Origin: Clostridia bacterium
GTDB taxonomy: Bacteria; Acidobacteriota; Terriglobia; Terriglobales; Acidobacteriaceae
Direction of reading: 5' to 3'
Assembly: GCA_035561135.1 (NCBI GenBank)
Contig: DATMYA010000085.1
Coordinates: 124,001-188,000, forward strand
Length of the DNA stretch: 64,000 nt
A program made the position numbers and the translations under genes. The notes below the pieces were generated by a model that was not told where the DNA came from, did not search any database, and saw nothing but the letters and a program-made list of their open reading frames with translations. Shown here in pieces: positions 33,494 through 42,041 of this stretch. How positions within the stretch are numbered: the first letter of the stretch is position 1; every line of letters begins with the position of its first letter.

Positions 33494-33543
33494 CAGTCGC
33501 TCCGTCGGTCGATGCCGGGCCTTTCTGTTAGATTCGCATAAGC

Positions 33544-34722
33544 GTGACTCAAACTTTCGATGCGATCATTTTGGGTGGCGGCGCCGCCGGTCTCATGTGC
33601 GCCATGGAAGCCGGCAAGCGCGGGCGTCGCATCGCCGTGCTCGATCACGCGGAACGCGTTGGCAAGAAAATCCTGATCTCCGGCGGCGGACGTTGTAATT
33701 TCACGAACCTGCACTGCCAGCCGGAAAACTTCCTCTCCGCCAACCCTCACTTCTGCAAGTCGGCGCTGGCCCGCTACACCCCATCGGACTTCATCGCGCT
33801 CGTCGAAAAGCATCGCATCCCTTATCACGAGAAGACACTCGGACAGCTTTTCTGCGACCGCTCAGCGGGCGATATTCTTGGAATGCTGGAGGAAGAGTGC
33901 CGTCGCGCGGGCGTCCGTATTCTTCCGAAAACGCCTGTGCGCGAGGTGGTGCATGGCAGCGGATTCACCGTGCGCGCTGGAGAAGACGAATTCCAGGCAC
34001 CTGCGCTCGTGGTCGCGACCGGCGGGTTATCGATCCCGAAGATGGGCGCAACCGCTTTCGGATACGAACTCGCGCGGCAGTTCGGCCATCGCATCCGCGA
34101 ATGTCGCCCGGGCCTCGTGCCGCTCACCTTCAATCCAGACGATCGCCAGCGCTTCTGCGATCTCGCCGGAGTCTCGACGGAAATCATTGCGTCCGTCGCC
34201 GACGGACGCAGCCGCCAGCACTTCCGCGAAAAGATGCTCATCACGCATCGTGGACTGAGCGGCCCAGCGATACTTCAGATCTCGTCATACTGGAACAAAT
34301 CTGACGCGGTGGTTATCGATCTCGCACCCAATCGCGAAGTCACCGCTCCGCTGCGTGACCCGAAAGCCCGGCGCGACATTGCCTCGGCCAAAGCTGCATT
34401 TCGCGCCACGCTCCCCAACCGCTTCGCCGAACGTTGGCTCGATCTGTACCAGCCCGCCGGATGGACAAATCAGGCTCTCGCCGAAGTCGAACGACAGGTA
34501 CATCGTTGGGAAGTGCTGCCCGAAGACACGGAAGGGTACGACAAAGCAGAAGTCACGGCGGGCGGCGTCGATACCGCCGAGCTCTCGGCCAAGACGATGG
34601 AGAGCCGCAGAGTTCCCGGGCTGTTTTTCATCGGAGAAGTTGTGGACGTGACCGGACACCTTGGTGGATTCAATTTCCAATGGGCGTGGGCATCTGGCTT
34701 CTGCGCCGGACAAGCAATCTAG
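33544..34722 (+). CDS. BaiN/HI0933-like FAD-dependent oxidoreductase
   Basis: This 392-residue flavoprotein begins with an FAD-binding GxGxxG (FDAIILGGGAAGLMCAMEAG) followed by the family motif KKILISGGGRCNFTN. It ends with VPGLFFIGEVVDVTGHLGGFNFQWAWASG, the FAD-contacting tail of the HI0933/YhiN family. Members are NAD(P)H or flavin-dependent enzymes of mostly unknown physiological substrate; some reduce bile-acid intermediates. It starts with GTG at 33544, since the Rossmann strand begins six residues on. A likely -10 element (TTAGAT) lies about 15 bp upstream. Confidence 0.88.
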   Translation: MTQTFDAIILGGGAAGLMCAMEAGKRGRRIAVLDHAERVGKKILISGGGRCNFTNLHCQPENFLSANPHFCKSALARYTPSDFIALVEKHRIPYHEKTLGQLFCDRSAGDILGMLEEECRRAGVRILPKTPVREVVHGSGFTVRAGEDEFQAPALVVATGGLSIPKMGATAFGYELARQFGHRIRECRPGLVPLTFNPDDRQRFCDLAGVSTEIIASVADGRSRQHFREKMLITHRGLSGPAILQISSYWNKSDAVVIDLAPNREVTAPLRDPKARRDIASAKAAFRATLPNRFAERWLDLYQPAGWTNQALAEVERQVHRWEVLPEDTEGYDKAEVTAGGVDTAELSAKTMESRRVPGLFFIGEVVDVTGHLGGFNFQWAWASGFCAGQAI

Positions 34723-34734
34723 GGTCACTAATTG

Positions 34735-35121
34735 CTAGAGCAGAACCAGCCTACCGCCATCCGTCACGATGATGACGAGGCACATCAGCACCAGCATTAA
34801 GTCATAATGCCAGCCGTACGTTCCGCTTTCTCCCCAGAAGCCGGTGTGCCAAACCGTGGCTTTCTTCTGTATGGCGCCCAGCATGACGAGGATCAGTCCT
34901 AAGGCAGCCAGTTGGGTCAGCACACCGAAGAGGATGCCGAGCGCCCCAAGCAATTCTGCCGCACCGAGGAGCAATGTGAAGCCCTTACTCATTCCTATGC
35001 TCTTGCTGCGAGCTTCAGCATCGCTAAGATGACTCCACCCGCTCGAGATGAAGATTGCGGCCACCATCATTCGAACCAACAGTAAAGCGACATCCGTGAA
35101 CCGCGCTAACTGTGGAAACAT
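34735..35121 (-). CDS. DoxX-family membrane protein
   Basis: This 128-residue protein has four membrane helices (VALLLVRMMVAAIFISSGW, TLLLGAAELLGALGILFG, LGLILVMLGAIQ, YDLMLVLMCLVIIVTDGGR). The DoxX pattern FISSGWSHL is in the first helix and the closing GGR is present. The family is linked to quinone or thiosulfate metabolism in some species; in others its role is unknown. It is convergent with the flavoprotein gene, 12 bp away. Confidence 0.85.
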   Translation of the reverse strand: MFPQLARFTDVALLLVRMMVAAIFISSGWSHLSDAEARSKSIGMSKGFTLLLGAAELLGALGILFGVLTQLAALGLILVMLGAIQKKATVWHTGFWGESGTYGWHYDLMLVLMCLVIIVTDGGRLVLL

Positions 35122-35154
35122 CGAAGACCTCGCTTACCAAACAGCCGCCCTCGT

Positions 35155-36162
35155 TTATGCCACCCCGTACAGCCCCACCGCGAAGTAGCGAGCTCCGTCA
35201 ATCCGCAACGCCATTCGCCTGAATCCCGCATCGCCGGCGAGAGCATCGAAACCATCCACGCCATACTTGTACGAATTTTCCGTGTGGATTCGCTCCATCG
35301 CCTCGAAGGCCACGCGCTCTCCGGCCACTCTCACTTCCTGTCTCTTTGCGCTTTCCAGATGCATCTCGATTCGGCTGAATTCCTCGTTGAACCAGGCGAC
35401 GTGCCGAAACGCATTCAGGTCAAAGTCGGCGTCCAGCTCGCGATTGAAACGAGCAAGCAGGTTCAGATTGAATGCCGCCGTCACGCCCTGAGCGTCGTTG
35501 TAGGCGCGAACCAGCACGTTGCGATCTTTCTTGAGATCGAAGCCGATCAGCAGTGCGCCATCATCGCCCAGCACCGCGCGGCACTGCGAAAGGAGCGCAC
35601 ACGCTTCGAGGGGATCGAAATTGCCAATGCTTGAGCCCGCATACAGAAGCACCCGCCGGCCCGCTTCCGGCAGCAGCGCTTCCAATCTTCCGAGGCCAGC
35701 CAGGAAGTCCATCGCGACGGCGTGCACAGAAATCCCGGCGAACGAGTTTGCAATATCCAGCCCGGCAGTTCTCAAGTGTTCGGTTGAGATATCCACTGGG
35801 ACAAACGTCGATACTGCGCCGGTCTGCAGCAGCAATCTGCCCTTGTCGCAATTGCCCGCGCCGAGCTCGATGAGACACAACTCCCGTCCCAAGCTCCGCA
35901 GCAACTCATTCGCGTTGTTCGTCAGAAGAGCTTTTTCCGTGCGCGTCGGGTAGTACTCAGGCAGAGCACATATCTCCTCGAATAGCGCCGAACCGCGTTC
36001 GTCGTAGAAGTACTTGGCCGGGGTCGTCTTCGGCAGACGCCGCAGTCCCTCGAGCACTTCTTCTTTCATTGTTCGTGAAGCCGAGCTTAGCTCGCTTAGC
36101 CGAAAGCGTGCTTGACCGCCAGGCATAGGCCAATAGGTGCTCGCCGATGTAGTCATCCCCAT
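35155..36162 (-). CDS. egtD: L-histidine N-alpha-methyltransferase EgtD
   Basis: This 335-residue SAM-dependent enzyme makes N,N,N-trimethyl-L-histidine (hercynine), the first step of ergothioneine synthesis. Visible motifs are KYFYDERGSALFEEI and LPEYYPTRTE near the start, LIELGAGNCDKGRLLL (SAM loop), VPVDISTEHL, YAGSSIGNFDP, and ENSYKYGVDGF near the end; all are typical of EgtD. It follows egtB by 39 bp on the same strand. Length fits the family (about 320). The start may be ATG 36162 or ATG 36156. Confidence 0.95.
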   Translation of the reverse strand: MGMTTSASTYWPMPGGQARFRLSELSSASRTMKEEVLEGLRRLPKTTPAKYFYDERGSALFEEICALPEYYPTRTEKALLTNNANELLRSLGRELCLIELGAGNCDKGRLLLQTGAVSTFVPVDISTEHLRTAGLDIANSFAGISVHAVAMDFLAGLGRLEALLPEAGRRVLLYAGSSIGNFDPLEACALLSQCRAVLGDDGALLIGFDLKKDRNVLVRAYNDAQGVTAAFNLNLLARFNRELDADFDLNAFRHVAWFNEEFSRIEMHLESAKRQEVRVAGERVAFEAMERIHTENSYKYGVDGFDALAGDAGFRRMALRIDGARYFAVGLYGVA

Positions 36163-36201
36163 CCAGAAATCCTCACAAATTCGAAATCGTTATGGAGCGG
36201 G

Positions 36202-37482
36202 CTACTCCACGTCCTTCGCAAGACGTACGCCCGAGAATTGCCATCTCGCATGTGGCGGGAAGAAATTCCGGTAGCTTGCACGGATGTGGTCCGCCGGAGT
36301 CGCGCAGGAACCGCCGCGCAACACAAGCTGGTTGCACATGAACTTCCCGTTGTATTCACCGATTGCGCCGGCCGCAGCTTTGTAACCCGGGTACGCGACG
36401 TACGGACTCGCCGTCCATTCCCAAACATCTCCGAACAGCTGCTGCATTCCCTCTCCCGCAGCGGGCTGCGGATGCAGAACATTGACGTCCAGCAGTGTGC
36501 CCGTTGCAGGCGTGCGCGTCGCGACTACCTCCCACTCCTCTTCCCGCGGCAGTCGTGCACCGGGGAGTCGAACGCCGACCCACTGCGCGTACGCATCCGC
36601 CTCGTAGTAGCTGATGTGGCACACAGGTTCCGCCGCGTTCACGTTCCTGACCTCATCCCTGGTGCGCTCGCACCAGCCATCGTCGATGCGCTCCCAGTAC
36701 AGCGGTGAATTCCAGCCCTGCGCACAAACCATGTCCCAACCATCGGACAGCCACAACTCGGGACGCCGATAGCCGTCATCGGCCATGAACTCCATGTATT
36801 CGGCGTTCGTTACTGGTCGCGATGCAATCTGGGATGGCCGCAGCAGCACTTCATGCCGAGGGCCTTCGTTGTCGAAAGCAAAGCCGTCGCCTTCGTGCCC
36901 GACCGGCACGACACCGCCCTCGACATCGATAAAGGTTAGTCGCGGAGCGATCGCCGCCGGACGAGGCCCGGCGTTCGCTGCCTCTGCCAGCAGCGGGCCT
37001 GACCACAGAGCATGTTTGATGTCCGTCACCATTAGCTCTTGATGCTGTTGCTCGTGGTTGATGCCGAGTTCTACCAACCGAAGCACCTCGTCGCTTGCCG
37101 TCTCCAATTCTGCAAGCACGGCTGCGTCCACGTGGCGGCGGTACTCATCCACTTGTTGCAGCGACGGACGCGACATCAACCCGCGCGATCCGCGGTAAGG
37201 ATGCCCGCCGATTTGTTTGTAATAGGAATTGAAGAGGTACCTGTAACGCTCATCCAGCGGCTTGTACGCACGAACGTGGTCCCGCAAGATAAACGTCTCG
37301 AAGAACCATGTCGTATGCGCAAGATGCCATTTGATCGGACTCGCGTCGGGCATTGACTGCAGCATCTGGTCCTCGGCAGAGAGGTTCTCAGTCAGGCGCA
37401 TACTCAGCGTACGTACTGCGATGAATCTCCGCGCAAGCCCGTCGGCAATCGGCGATAGGTGCCCGTGGACAGCCGTTGACAT
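36202..37482 (-). CDS. egtB: Ergothioneine biosynthesis sulfoxide synthase EgtB
   Basis: This 426-residue non-haem iron enzyme joins hercynine with a thiol substrate in an oxygen-dependent C-S bond step. An N-terminal DinB-like domain carries the iron-binding histidines in WHLAHTTWFFETF and NHEQQHQELM. The C-terminal FGE-sulfatase domain has NAEYMEFMADDGY, ARLPREEEWE and the ending GGSCATPADHIRASYRNFFP. Start ATG 37482 is supported by AGGAGG just upstream. It is paired with egtD; egtA, egtC and egtE are not in the window, as in bacteria where the partner thiol is cysteine or another thiol. Confidence 0.95.
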   Translation of the reverse strand: MSTAVHGHLSPIADGLARRFIAVRTLSMRLTENLSAEDQMLQSMPDASPIKWHLAHTTWFFETFILRDHVRAYKPLDERYRYLFNSYYKQIGGHPYRGSRGLMSRPSLQQVDEYRRHVDAAVLAELETASDEVLRLVELGINHEQQHQELMVTDIKHALWSGPLLAEAANAGPRPAAIAPRLTFIDVEGGVVPVGHEGDGFAFDNEGPRHEVLLRPSQIASRPVTNAEYMEFMADDGYRRPELWLSDGWDMVCAQGWNSPLYWERIDDGWCERTRDEVRNVNAAEPVCHISYYEADAYAQWVGVRLPGARLPREEEWEVVATRTPATGTLLDVNVLHPQPAAGEGMQQLFGDVWEWTASPYVAYPGYKAAAGAIGEYNGKFMCNQLVLRGGSCATPADHIRASYRNFFPPHARWQFSGVRLAKDVE

Positions 37483-37825
37483 CGTTCCTCCTTCAACCAT
37501 GCGCGTCTGCACGGCGGTTGCAAAGACAGGTGCTTTGGCTGATGCGCACCGGGTTCCCGCAGGTTGCGCTAACAATCCTGCAACACGAGTTGACCTTCAT
37601 CTTGACGGCTGTGCGAGGACCGCTCATACCATTTACTACTTGGTAACCACGGATTTCAACTCTCCACCTCGCAAACCTAAAGTCACCACGCGAATGCGCT
37701 CCGAAATGAACGTCAGTCAAGAATTTGAAAATTCGGAACTTGCGGCCTGAGCGAGTTGACGAAGTTCGAGAACGCGGCACTCCTGATATCCTCAAAAGAG
37801 ACCAACAAAGGAACGTAACCAGTCA
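37483..37825. other. Divergent intergenic region between egtB and the ABC-F gene
   Basis: These 343 bp contain no gene I can support; reading frames present in it lack a ribosome binding site and family features. It must hold divergent promoters for egtB and the ABC-F gene, which I could not place with confidence. Confidence 0.4.
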
Positions 37826-39646
37826 TTGCCGCCGATTCTCAACGCACAAGGCCTGTCGAAAACCTACGGTGCCGCGCCGCTTTTCCAGAACGTCTCGTTC
37901 ACCGTTTCCGAAGGTGAGCGTATCGGCCTCATCGGGCCAAACGGTTCCGGCAAGTCCACATTGCTCGGCATTCTCGCGGGAGATATAGACAGCGATATCG
38001 GGGAAGTCGCCGTACGCAAGCGCGCGACCCTCAGCTACGTCGTACAGGAATCGCAGTTCACTCCCGGCGCGACCGTGCGTTCCGTTATCAGCGACGCCCT
38101 GCAACGCGCCGCCGTGCTTGAGTCTGAGCACGACACTCGCCTCGCCGAAACACTCGGGCGCGCAGGCTTCGAAGACTTCGATGCCGAAGCCGCCGCACTC
38201 TCGGGTGGCTGGCGCAAGCGCCTCGCCATCGTCGAGGCACTGGTGCAGGCGCCAGACATCCTGCTGCTGGACGAACCTACAAACCACCTCGACCTCGCCG
38301 GAATCGATTGGCTCGAAACGCTTCTGAAAAACGCGCCGTTCGCTTGCGTAGTCGTCAGCCACGATCGCTATTTTCTGGAAAACGTCGCCACCGAGATGGC
38401 AGAACTGAATCGCGCTTACCCCGACGGCATTCTGCGTGTGAACGGAAACTACAGCAGGTTCCTAGAGAAGAAAGAAGAGTTCCTGCACGCGCAAGCCAAA
38501 CACCAAGATGCGCTCGAGAATCGTGTTCGCACCGAAATTGAGTGGCTGCGTCGCGGTCCCAAGGCGCGCGCCACCAAGGCCAAAGCCCGCATCGACAAGG
38601 CGAACGAACTCATCGGCGAGCTTGCCGACCTGAATGCGCGCACTCGCACGGCGGCCGCGAAGATTGACTTCTCTGCCACGGATCGCCAGACCAAGCGCCT
38701 GATCGAGCTGAAAGGCGTCACTTACTCGATTGGCGGACGCACGCTCTTCGAGAACCTCGATTTCGCGATTACCGCAGGCATGAGCGTTGGACTTGTCGGG
38801 CCCAACGGCAGTGGGAAAACAACACTGCTGCGACTGCTGCGTGGCGAGGCCAACGCAGACTCTGGCAAGATCCACCGAGCCGACCAGTTGCGCATTGTGT
38901 ACTTCGATCAGAACCGGCAGCTCGATCCTGACATCACTCTGCGCCGCGCGCTCGCGCCGCATGGCGACTCGGTCATCTACCAGGACCGGGTGGTTCACGT
39001 CGCTTCATGGGCGTCACGCTTCCTGTTCCTCAGCGAGCAACTCAACCAGCCCGTCGGACGCCTCTCCGGCGGAGAGCGTGCCCGCGTGCTCATTGCACAG
39101 CTCATGCTTCAGCCCGCGGACGTGCTGCTGCTCGACGAGCCCACGAACGATCTCGACATCCCGACGCTGGAGATTCTCGAAGAGAGCCTGCTCGAGTACA
39201 GTGGCGCGCTCGTGCTCGTCACTCACGATCGCTACATGCTGGATCGCGTCTCGACTGTTGTCCTTGGGCTCGATGGCCAGGGCGCAGCTGAACGCTTTGC
39301 CGACTACTCGCAGTGGGACCTTTGGCAAGCCGAGCGCAAGCAGGCCGAGAAATCTGCCACCCCAGTAAACGGCGATCAACCGGCGCGCAATTCCCCTCCG
39401 GTCGCACCTCCCGTGTCAGCGAAAAAGAAACTCTCCTACAAGGAAGCGCGCGAATACGCCACGCTCGAACAGCGCATTGCCGATGCCGAGCAGTTACTCG
39501 CAGCAAAACGCGAAGCCGCCGAAAACCCCGCTATCGCGACCGACTCCGCGAGCCTGCTCAGTGTCCACGCCGAAATTGAGGAAGCGCAGAAGATCGTCGA
39601 TGAGCTCTACGCCCGCTGGGCAGAGTTAGAAGAAAAGAAAAGCTGA
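37826..39646 (+). CDS. uup: ABC-F ATPase (Uup-like)
   Basis: This 606-residue protein has two ABC domains and no membrane segments. Walker A motifs are GPNGSGKST and GPNGSGKTT; signature motifs are LSGGWRKRLAIVEAL and LSGGERARVLIAQLM; Walker B motifs are ILLLDEPTNHLDL and VLLLDEPTNDLDI. The linker between them (EWLRRGPKARATKAKARIDKA) is the interaction motif that contacts the ribosome, and the C-terminal coiled coil (AEQLLAAKREAAEN to ELYARWAELEEKK) is the Uup type, linked to branched DNA or ribosome binding. It probably acts on translating ribosomes. It starts with TTG at 37826; AAGGAAC is 14 bp upstream. Confidence 0.9.
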   Translation: MPPILNAQGLSKTYGAAPLFQNVSFTVSEGERIGLIGPNGSGKSTLLGILAGDIDSDIGEVAVRKRATLSYVVQESQFTPGATVRSVISDALQRAAVLESEHDTRLAETLGRAGFEDFDAEAAALSGGWRKRLAIVEALVQAPDILLLDEPTNHLDLAGIDWLETLLKNAPFACVVVSHDRYFLENVATEMAELNRAYPDGILRVNGNYSRFLEKKEEFLHAQAKHQDALENRVRTEIEWLRRGPKARATKAKARIDKANELIGELADLNARTRTAAAKIDFSATDRQTKRLIELKGVTYSIGGRTLFENLDFAITAGMSVGLVGPNGSGKTTLLRLLRGEANADSGKIHRADQLRIVYFDQNRQLDPDITLRRALAPHGDSVIYQDRVVHVASWASRFLFLSEQLNQPVGRLSGGERARVLIAQLMLQPADVLLLDEPTNDLDIPTLEILEESLLEYSGALVLVTHDRYMLDRVSTVVLGLDGQGAAERFADYSQWDLWQAERKQAEKSATPVNGDQPARNSPPVAPPVSAKKKLSYKEAREYATLEQRIADAEQLLAAKREAAENPAIATDSASLLSVHAEIEEAQKIVDELYARWAELEEKKS

Positions 39647-39697
39647 CGTAACCGCGGGGTGGTTCGCTCAAAAGAGAGAGCTGAAAGCGAAGCTTTT

Positions 39698-39724
39698 AAG
39701 CTACTAAGCTACAGCTACTAAGCT
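39698..39724. repeat. Short tandem repeat AGCTACTAAGCT
   Basis: Two near-identical 13-base units (AAGCTACTAAGCT and CAGCTACTAAGCT) stand one base apart between the ABC-F gene and the phosphoesterase gene. It is part of a wider low-complexity zone rich in AGCT. Confidence 0.6.
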
Positions 39725-39739
39725 TTGCGAAAGATCCTG

Positions 39740-39840
39740 TCATCCTGAACGAGGGCTTAAGCCCGAGTCGAGGGATCCCTTTTGCCAGCTTCGTGCTGAT
39801 CGTAGGGGTCCTTCGACTCCGCGACTTCGTCGCTCCGCTC
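39740..39840. repeat. Inverted REP-like pair between convergent genes
   Basis: The left arm TCATCCTGAACGAGGG...GTCGAGGGATCCC (39740-39779) and the right arm GGGGTCCTTCGACTCCGCGACTTCGTCGCTCCGCTC (39805-39840) are opposed forms of one element. A further copy, in the left-arm orientation, lies at 55438-55473. The pair lies between two convergent genes and may form a large cruciform or act as a bidirectional transcription barrier. Confidence 0.65.
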
Positions 39841-39902
39841 ATCAAACAACAAAACTCGACAGCTCAGGAGCTCAGCGGCTCAGAAGCTCACGTTCTGTTG
39901 CT

Positions 39903-40754
39903 TTACTTGAAAAATCCCTTCATGCTCGGCGCGGTAATTGAGGCGCCTATGAAGTTCCTCATACCTAGCGCCGACATCGTCGTTCTCAGCAGGCTCTGAT
40001 GCTGGAAGAATGTTGATGATCTGTAGTTCGACTTCACCTTGGGACCAACAGCCACGAACGCCACGCGTCCGCCTCCGTGCGTTCTATCACCGAAATTCGC
40101 TTCATCGAAGACAATGATCAGCAAACCATCTTTTTGGAAACTGGAAGTGGAAAGGAGCGGCGCGAAATTCTTCTTGAGCCAGGCGTCTGCCGTTCCCAGG
40201 GAACAATCGTGCGCATTATGACAATTGTTTGGAATGACGAAAGAGTAGCGCGGCAGCGCGTTGTTTCTCCTGTCGGTCGCGAATCGCGAAAACGGTACCA
40301 TGTTTAGCCGTTCAGACCTGCTATTCACCACGTCCACAAAATAAGCGAATGGGTTGTGGTGCTTCACATAGCCGGTCCTGTCGCCCCCCGTATAGCCGGC
40401 GTAGGGCAATCCCTCGGCGTAAGCCTTCCATGTCTTACCCGAGATCAATAACCGCCGGACGATGTTGTCGGCGGTAACCTTGCTGGAAAAACTGTCGTTG
40501 AATGTGATTGTTCTTCCGGTGGTCATCACGAAGTAGTTCGTGAGCGAGGGGTGAGCATTCGCGTAATACTGTGTCGCCAATCCGTACCTCCTTGCGAGGC
40601 TGTTCAGGTACGGCATTGACGAATTGCCAATCACGCTCGTGTATCCATGGTTTTCCAGGACGACCACGAACACATGACCAGCCGAAGGAACCTGTGCGGA
40701 CGCAAGGATTCCCGCCATCATCACAACGCAAACAATCACGAGCAGCTTCTTCAT
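39903..40754 (-). CDS. Secreted phosphoesterase (acid phosphatase/phospholipase C-like)
   Basis: This 283-residue exported protein has a signal peptide (MKKLLVIVCVVMMAGILASA). Alkaline-phosphatase-superfamily landmarks follow: HVFVVVLENHGYTSVIG with the metal-binding ENH, YYANAHPSLTNYFVMTTG with the nucleophile region, and GLLIIVFDEANFGDRTHGGGRVAF with the FDE metal ligands. It resembles the PF04185 phosphoesterases that hydrolyse phosphate monoesters or phospholipids outside the cytoplasm. ATG 40754 is chosen for the signal peptide and GGAGG 6 bp upstream. Confidence 0.82.
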   Translation of the reverse strand: MKKLLVIVCVVMMAGILASAQVPSAGHVFVVVLENHGYTSVIGNSSMPYLNSLARRYGLATQYYANAHPSLTNYFVMTTGRTITFNDSFSSKVTADNIVRRLLISGKTWKAYAEGLPYAGYTGGDRTGYVKHHNPFAYFVDVVNSRSERLNMVPFSRFATDRRNNALPRYSFVIPNNCHNAHDCSLGTADAWLKKNFAPLLSTSSFQKDGLLIIVFDEANFGDRTHGGGRVAFVAVGPKVKSNYRSSTFFQHQSLLRTTMSALGMRNFIGASITAPSMKGFFK

Positions 40755-40884
40755 GCGACACCTCCAGCAAGGAACGTAGATGTCGCTCAACTCTGGCTCA
40801 AGCTTTAACCAAAGCTCATGGTGTCATGCACTGAAAGCAATAGACATGGTAAGCACGATTTTCGACGTGCGACACAGAACGGAA

Positions 40885-40908
40885 AAGCCGCTGATTTCTC
40901 AGCGGCTT
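40885..40908 (-). terminator. Rho-independent terminator after the outer-membrane protein gene
   Basis: A perfect 10-bp stem (AAGCCGCTGA/TCAGCGGCTT) with the loop TTTC lies 49 bp beyond the stop of the 40957-41649 gene. On the minus strand it is followed by TT after the closing TT pair, giving a short T-run. Confidence 0.75.
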
Positions 40909-40956
40909 CGTTGCGTTTATCCCAGAAGCGTGGCGTCGCTTCATGAGTTTTGATTC

Positions 40957-41649
40957 CTAGTGAACGCTCTTTCCGCCGACATTCTTTCCAAAGCGAAACG
41001 TCGGGCCTGTCGAGAAGCGAACACTGTTTCGACCTTCCCTCAACATGCCTTCGAAAAGGTTCGTGTGCACGAAGTCGGCCGCAAACCGCAACGCAACGTG
41101 CTTGGAGACATTAAGGTCCATACCGCCACCGAAGCCGTAGAACAGCACGGTGTCGCTCTTCGCTTTACTTGGCCCGACGAGCCCGGTCACAACAGTTGTC
41201 GCGAGTGGATTATCCGGCTTGCCTGTCACCTTCTCGTACAAGATGCCAAAGGCCGGGCGAACGAAAAACGTCACCGCATTCAGCTTGCGAATGTTGACTT
41301 GCGGCCCTGCGCTGAACGTGTACGTTTCTGCGTCGTAAGGAACCGACAGCTTCGTGCCTGGCGGAAGCAACGGAAGCAGCGGAGCCAAATTCGCCTGATG
41401 AGCGTCGGTCAGTTCTTCCGGCGTTAGTGAGCTGTGGCCTTTGAACATGCTGAAATCGGCACCCAACGCTAGCCACCGGTTTACATTGATACCGGCCTCG
41501 CCATTGAACCCGCGCTGAAACAGGTTCATCTTCGGCGTGGACAGGTAAGAAAATCCAGTAAATGCATTGTAACGTCCTACATAGGATTCCTGTGCCAGGG
41601 CCGACATAGACACAAATGCTAAAAGAACGCACAAAAGTAAGCGGCGCAT
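40957..41649 (-). CDS. Small outer-membrane beta-barrel protein
   Basis: This 230-residue protein has a signal peptide (MRRLLLCVLLAFVSMSALAQ) and an eight-strand type barrel pattern: RYNAFTGFSYLSTP, GFNGEAGINVNRWLALGADFS, TYTFSAGPQVNIR, TFFVRPAFGILYEKV, FYGFGGGMDLNVS, HVALRFAADFVHTNL and a closing FSTGPTFRFGK. It matches the OMP beta-barrel (OmpA N-terminal/OmpW-like) fold and lacks the peptidoglycan-binding OmpA tail. Function unknown; it may be a structural porin-like protein. It stands alone between convergent and divergent neighbours. Confidence 0.78.
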   Translation of the reverse strand: MRRLLLCVLLAFVSMSALAQESYVGRYNAFTGFSYLSTPKMNLFQRGFNGEAGINVNRWLALGADFSMFKGHSSLTPEELTDAHQANLAPLLPLLPPGTKLSVPYDAETYTFSAGPQVNIRKLNAVTFFVRPAFGILYEKVTGKPDNPLATTVVTGLVGPSKAKSDTVLFYGFGGGMDLNVSKHVALRFAADFVHTNLFEGMLREGRNSVRFSTGPTFRFGKNVGGKSVH

Positions 41650-42041
41650 ATCACTCCAAGAGACGGGAATTGTATTCAGAAAACCGCGAGAGTTTACCAG
41701 AGCAGCTATTCACGAGTAAGTGACAGAGCACGCATTCAGGAGAGATCGCCTAACCGAGAGCCAGTGGGATGCCGATTTCGGATTGAGTCGCGTTATGCAA
41801 TCGCGTTCTGACCTAAGTTGCCTTTTTGCGTCCTGCGTTTTTGCATCCAACGGAGTACAGAACGCCTTGAGGATTTGCTGGTCTCAACGGCTTGTTTCAT
41901 GTTGCATTTTTCGTATGCTTGACAAGCCGCCGCAGCCGTAGCAGAATCCCATTCGCAGGCGAATAAAAAGCGAAAATGGACCCAGCAGCCCAGCATCATG
42001 GCTTCCAGCTTCGCTCCCCACGCCGTTTCTTGAGGTACTCC
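41650..42041. other. Divergent intergenic region before imuA
   Basis: These 392 bp contain no supported gene. They include a perfect 14-bp palindrome near the imuA start (listed separately) which may be the SOS operator. Confidence 0.5.
41951..41964. promoter_or_regulatory. Perfect palindrome ATTCGCAGGCGAAT upstream of imuA, candidate LexA operator
   Basis: Six-base arms around a two-base centre stand 78 bp before the likely imuA start. SOS mutagenesis cassettes are usually under LexA, and the LexA box differs between phyla. The identity of this site is inference from position and symmetry only; no second copy was noticed in the window. Confidence 0.4.

Noticed and set aside
37262-37750. Plus-strand reading frame across egtB and the spacer
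   Set aside because: It overlaps egtB on the opposite strand, lacks a ribosome binding site, and has no domain-like composition.
41720-41941. Small reading frame upstream of imuA
   Set aside because: No ribosome binding site and no recognisable composition; the region is better explained as regulatory DNA.
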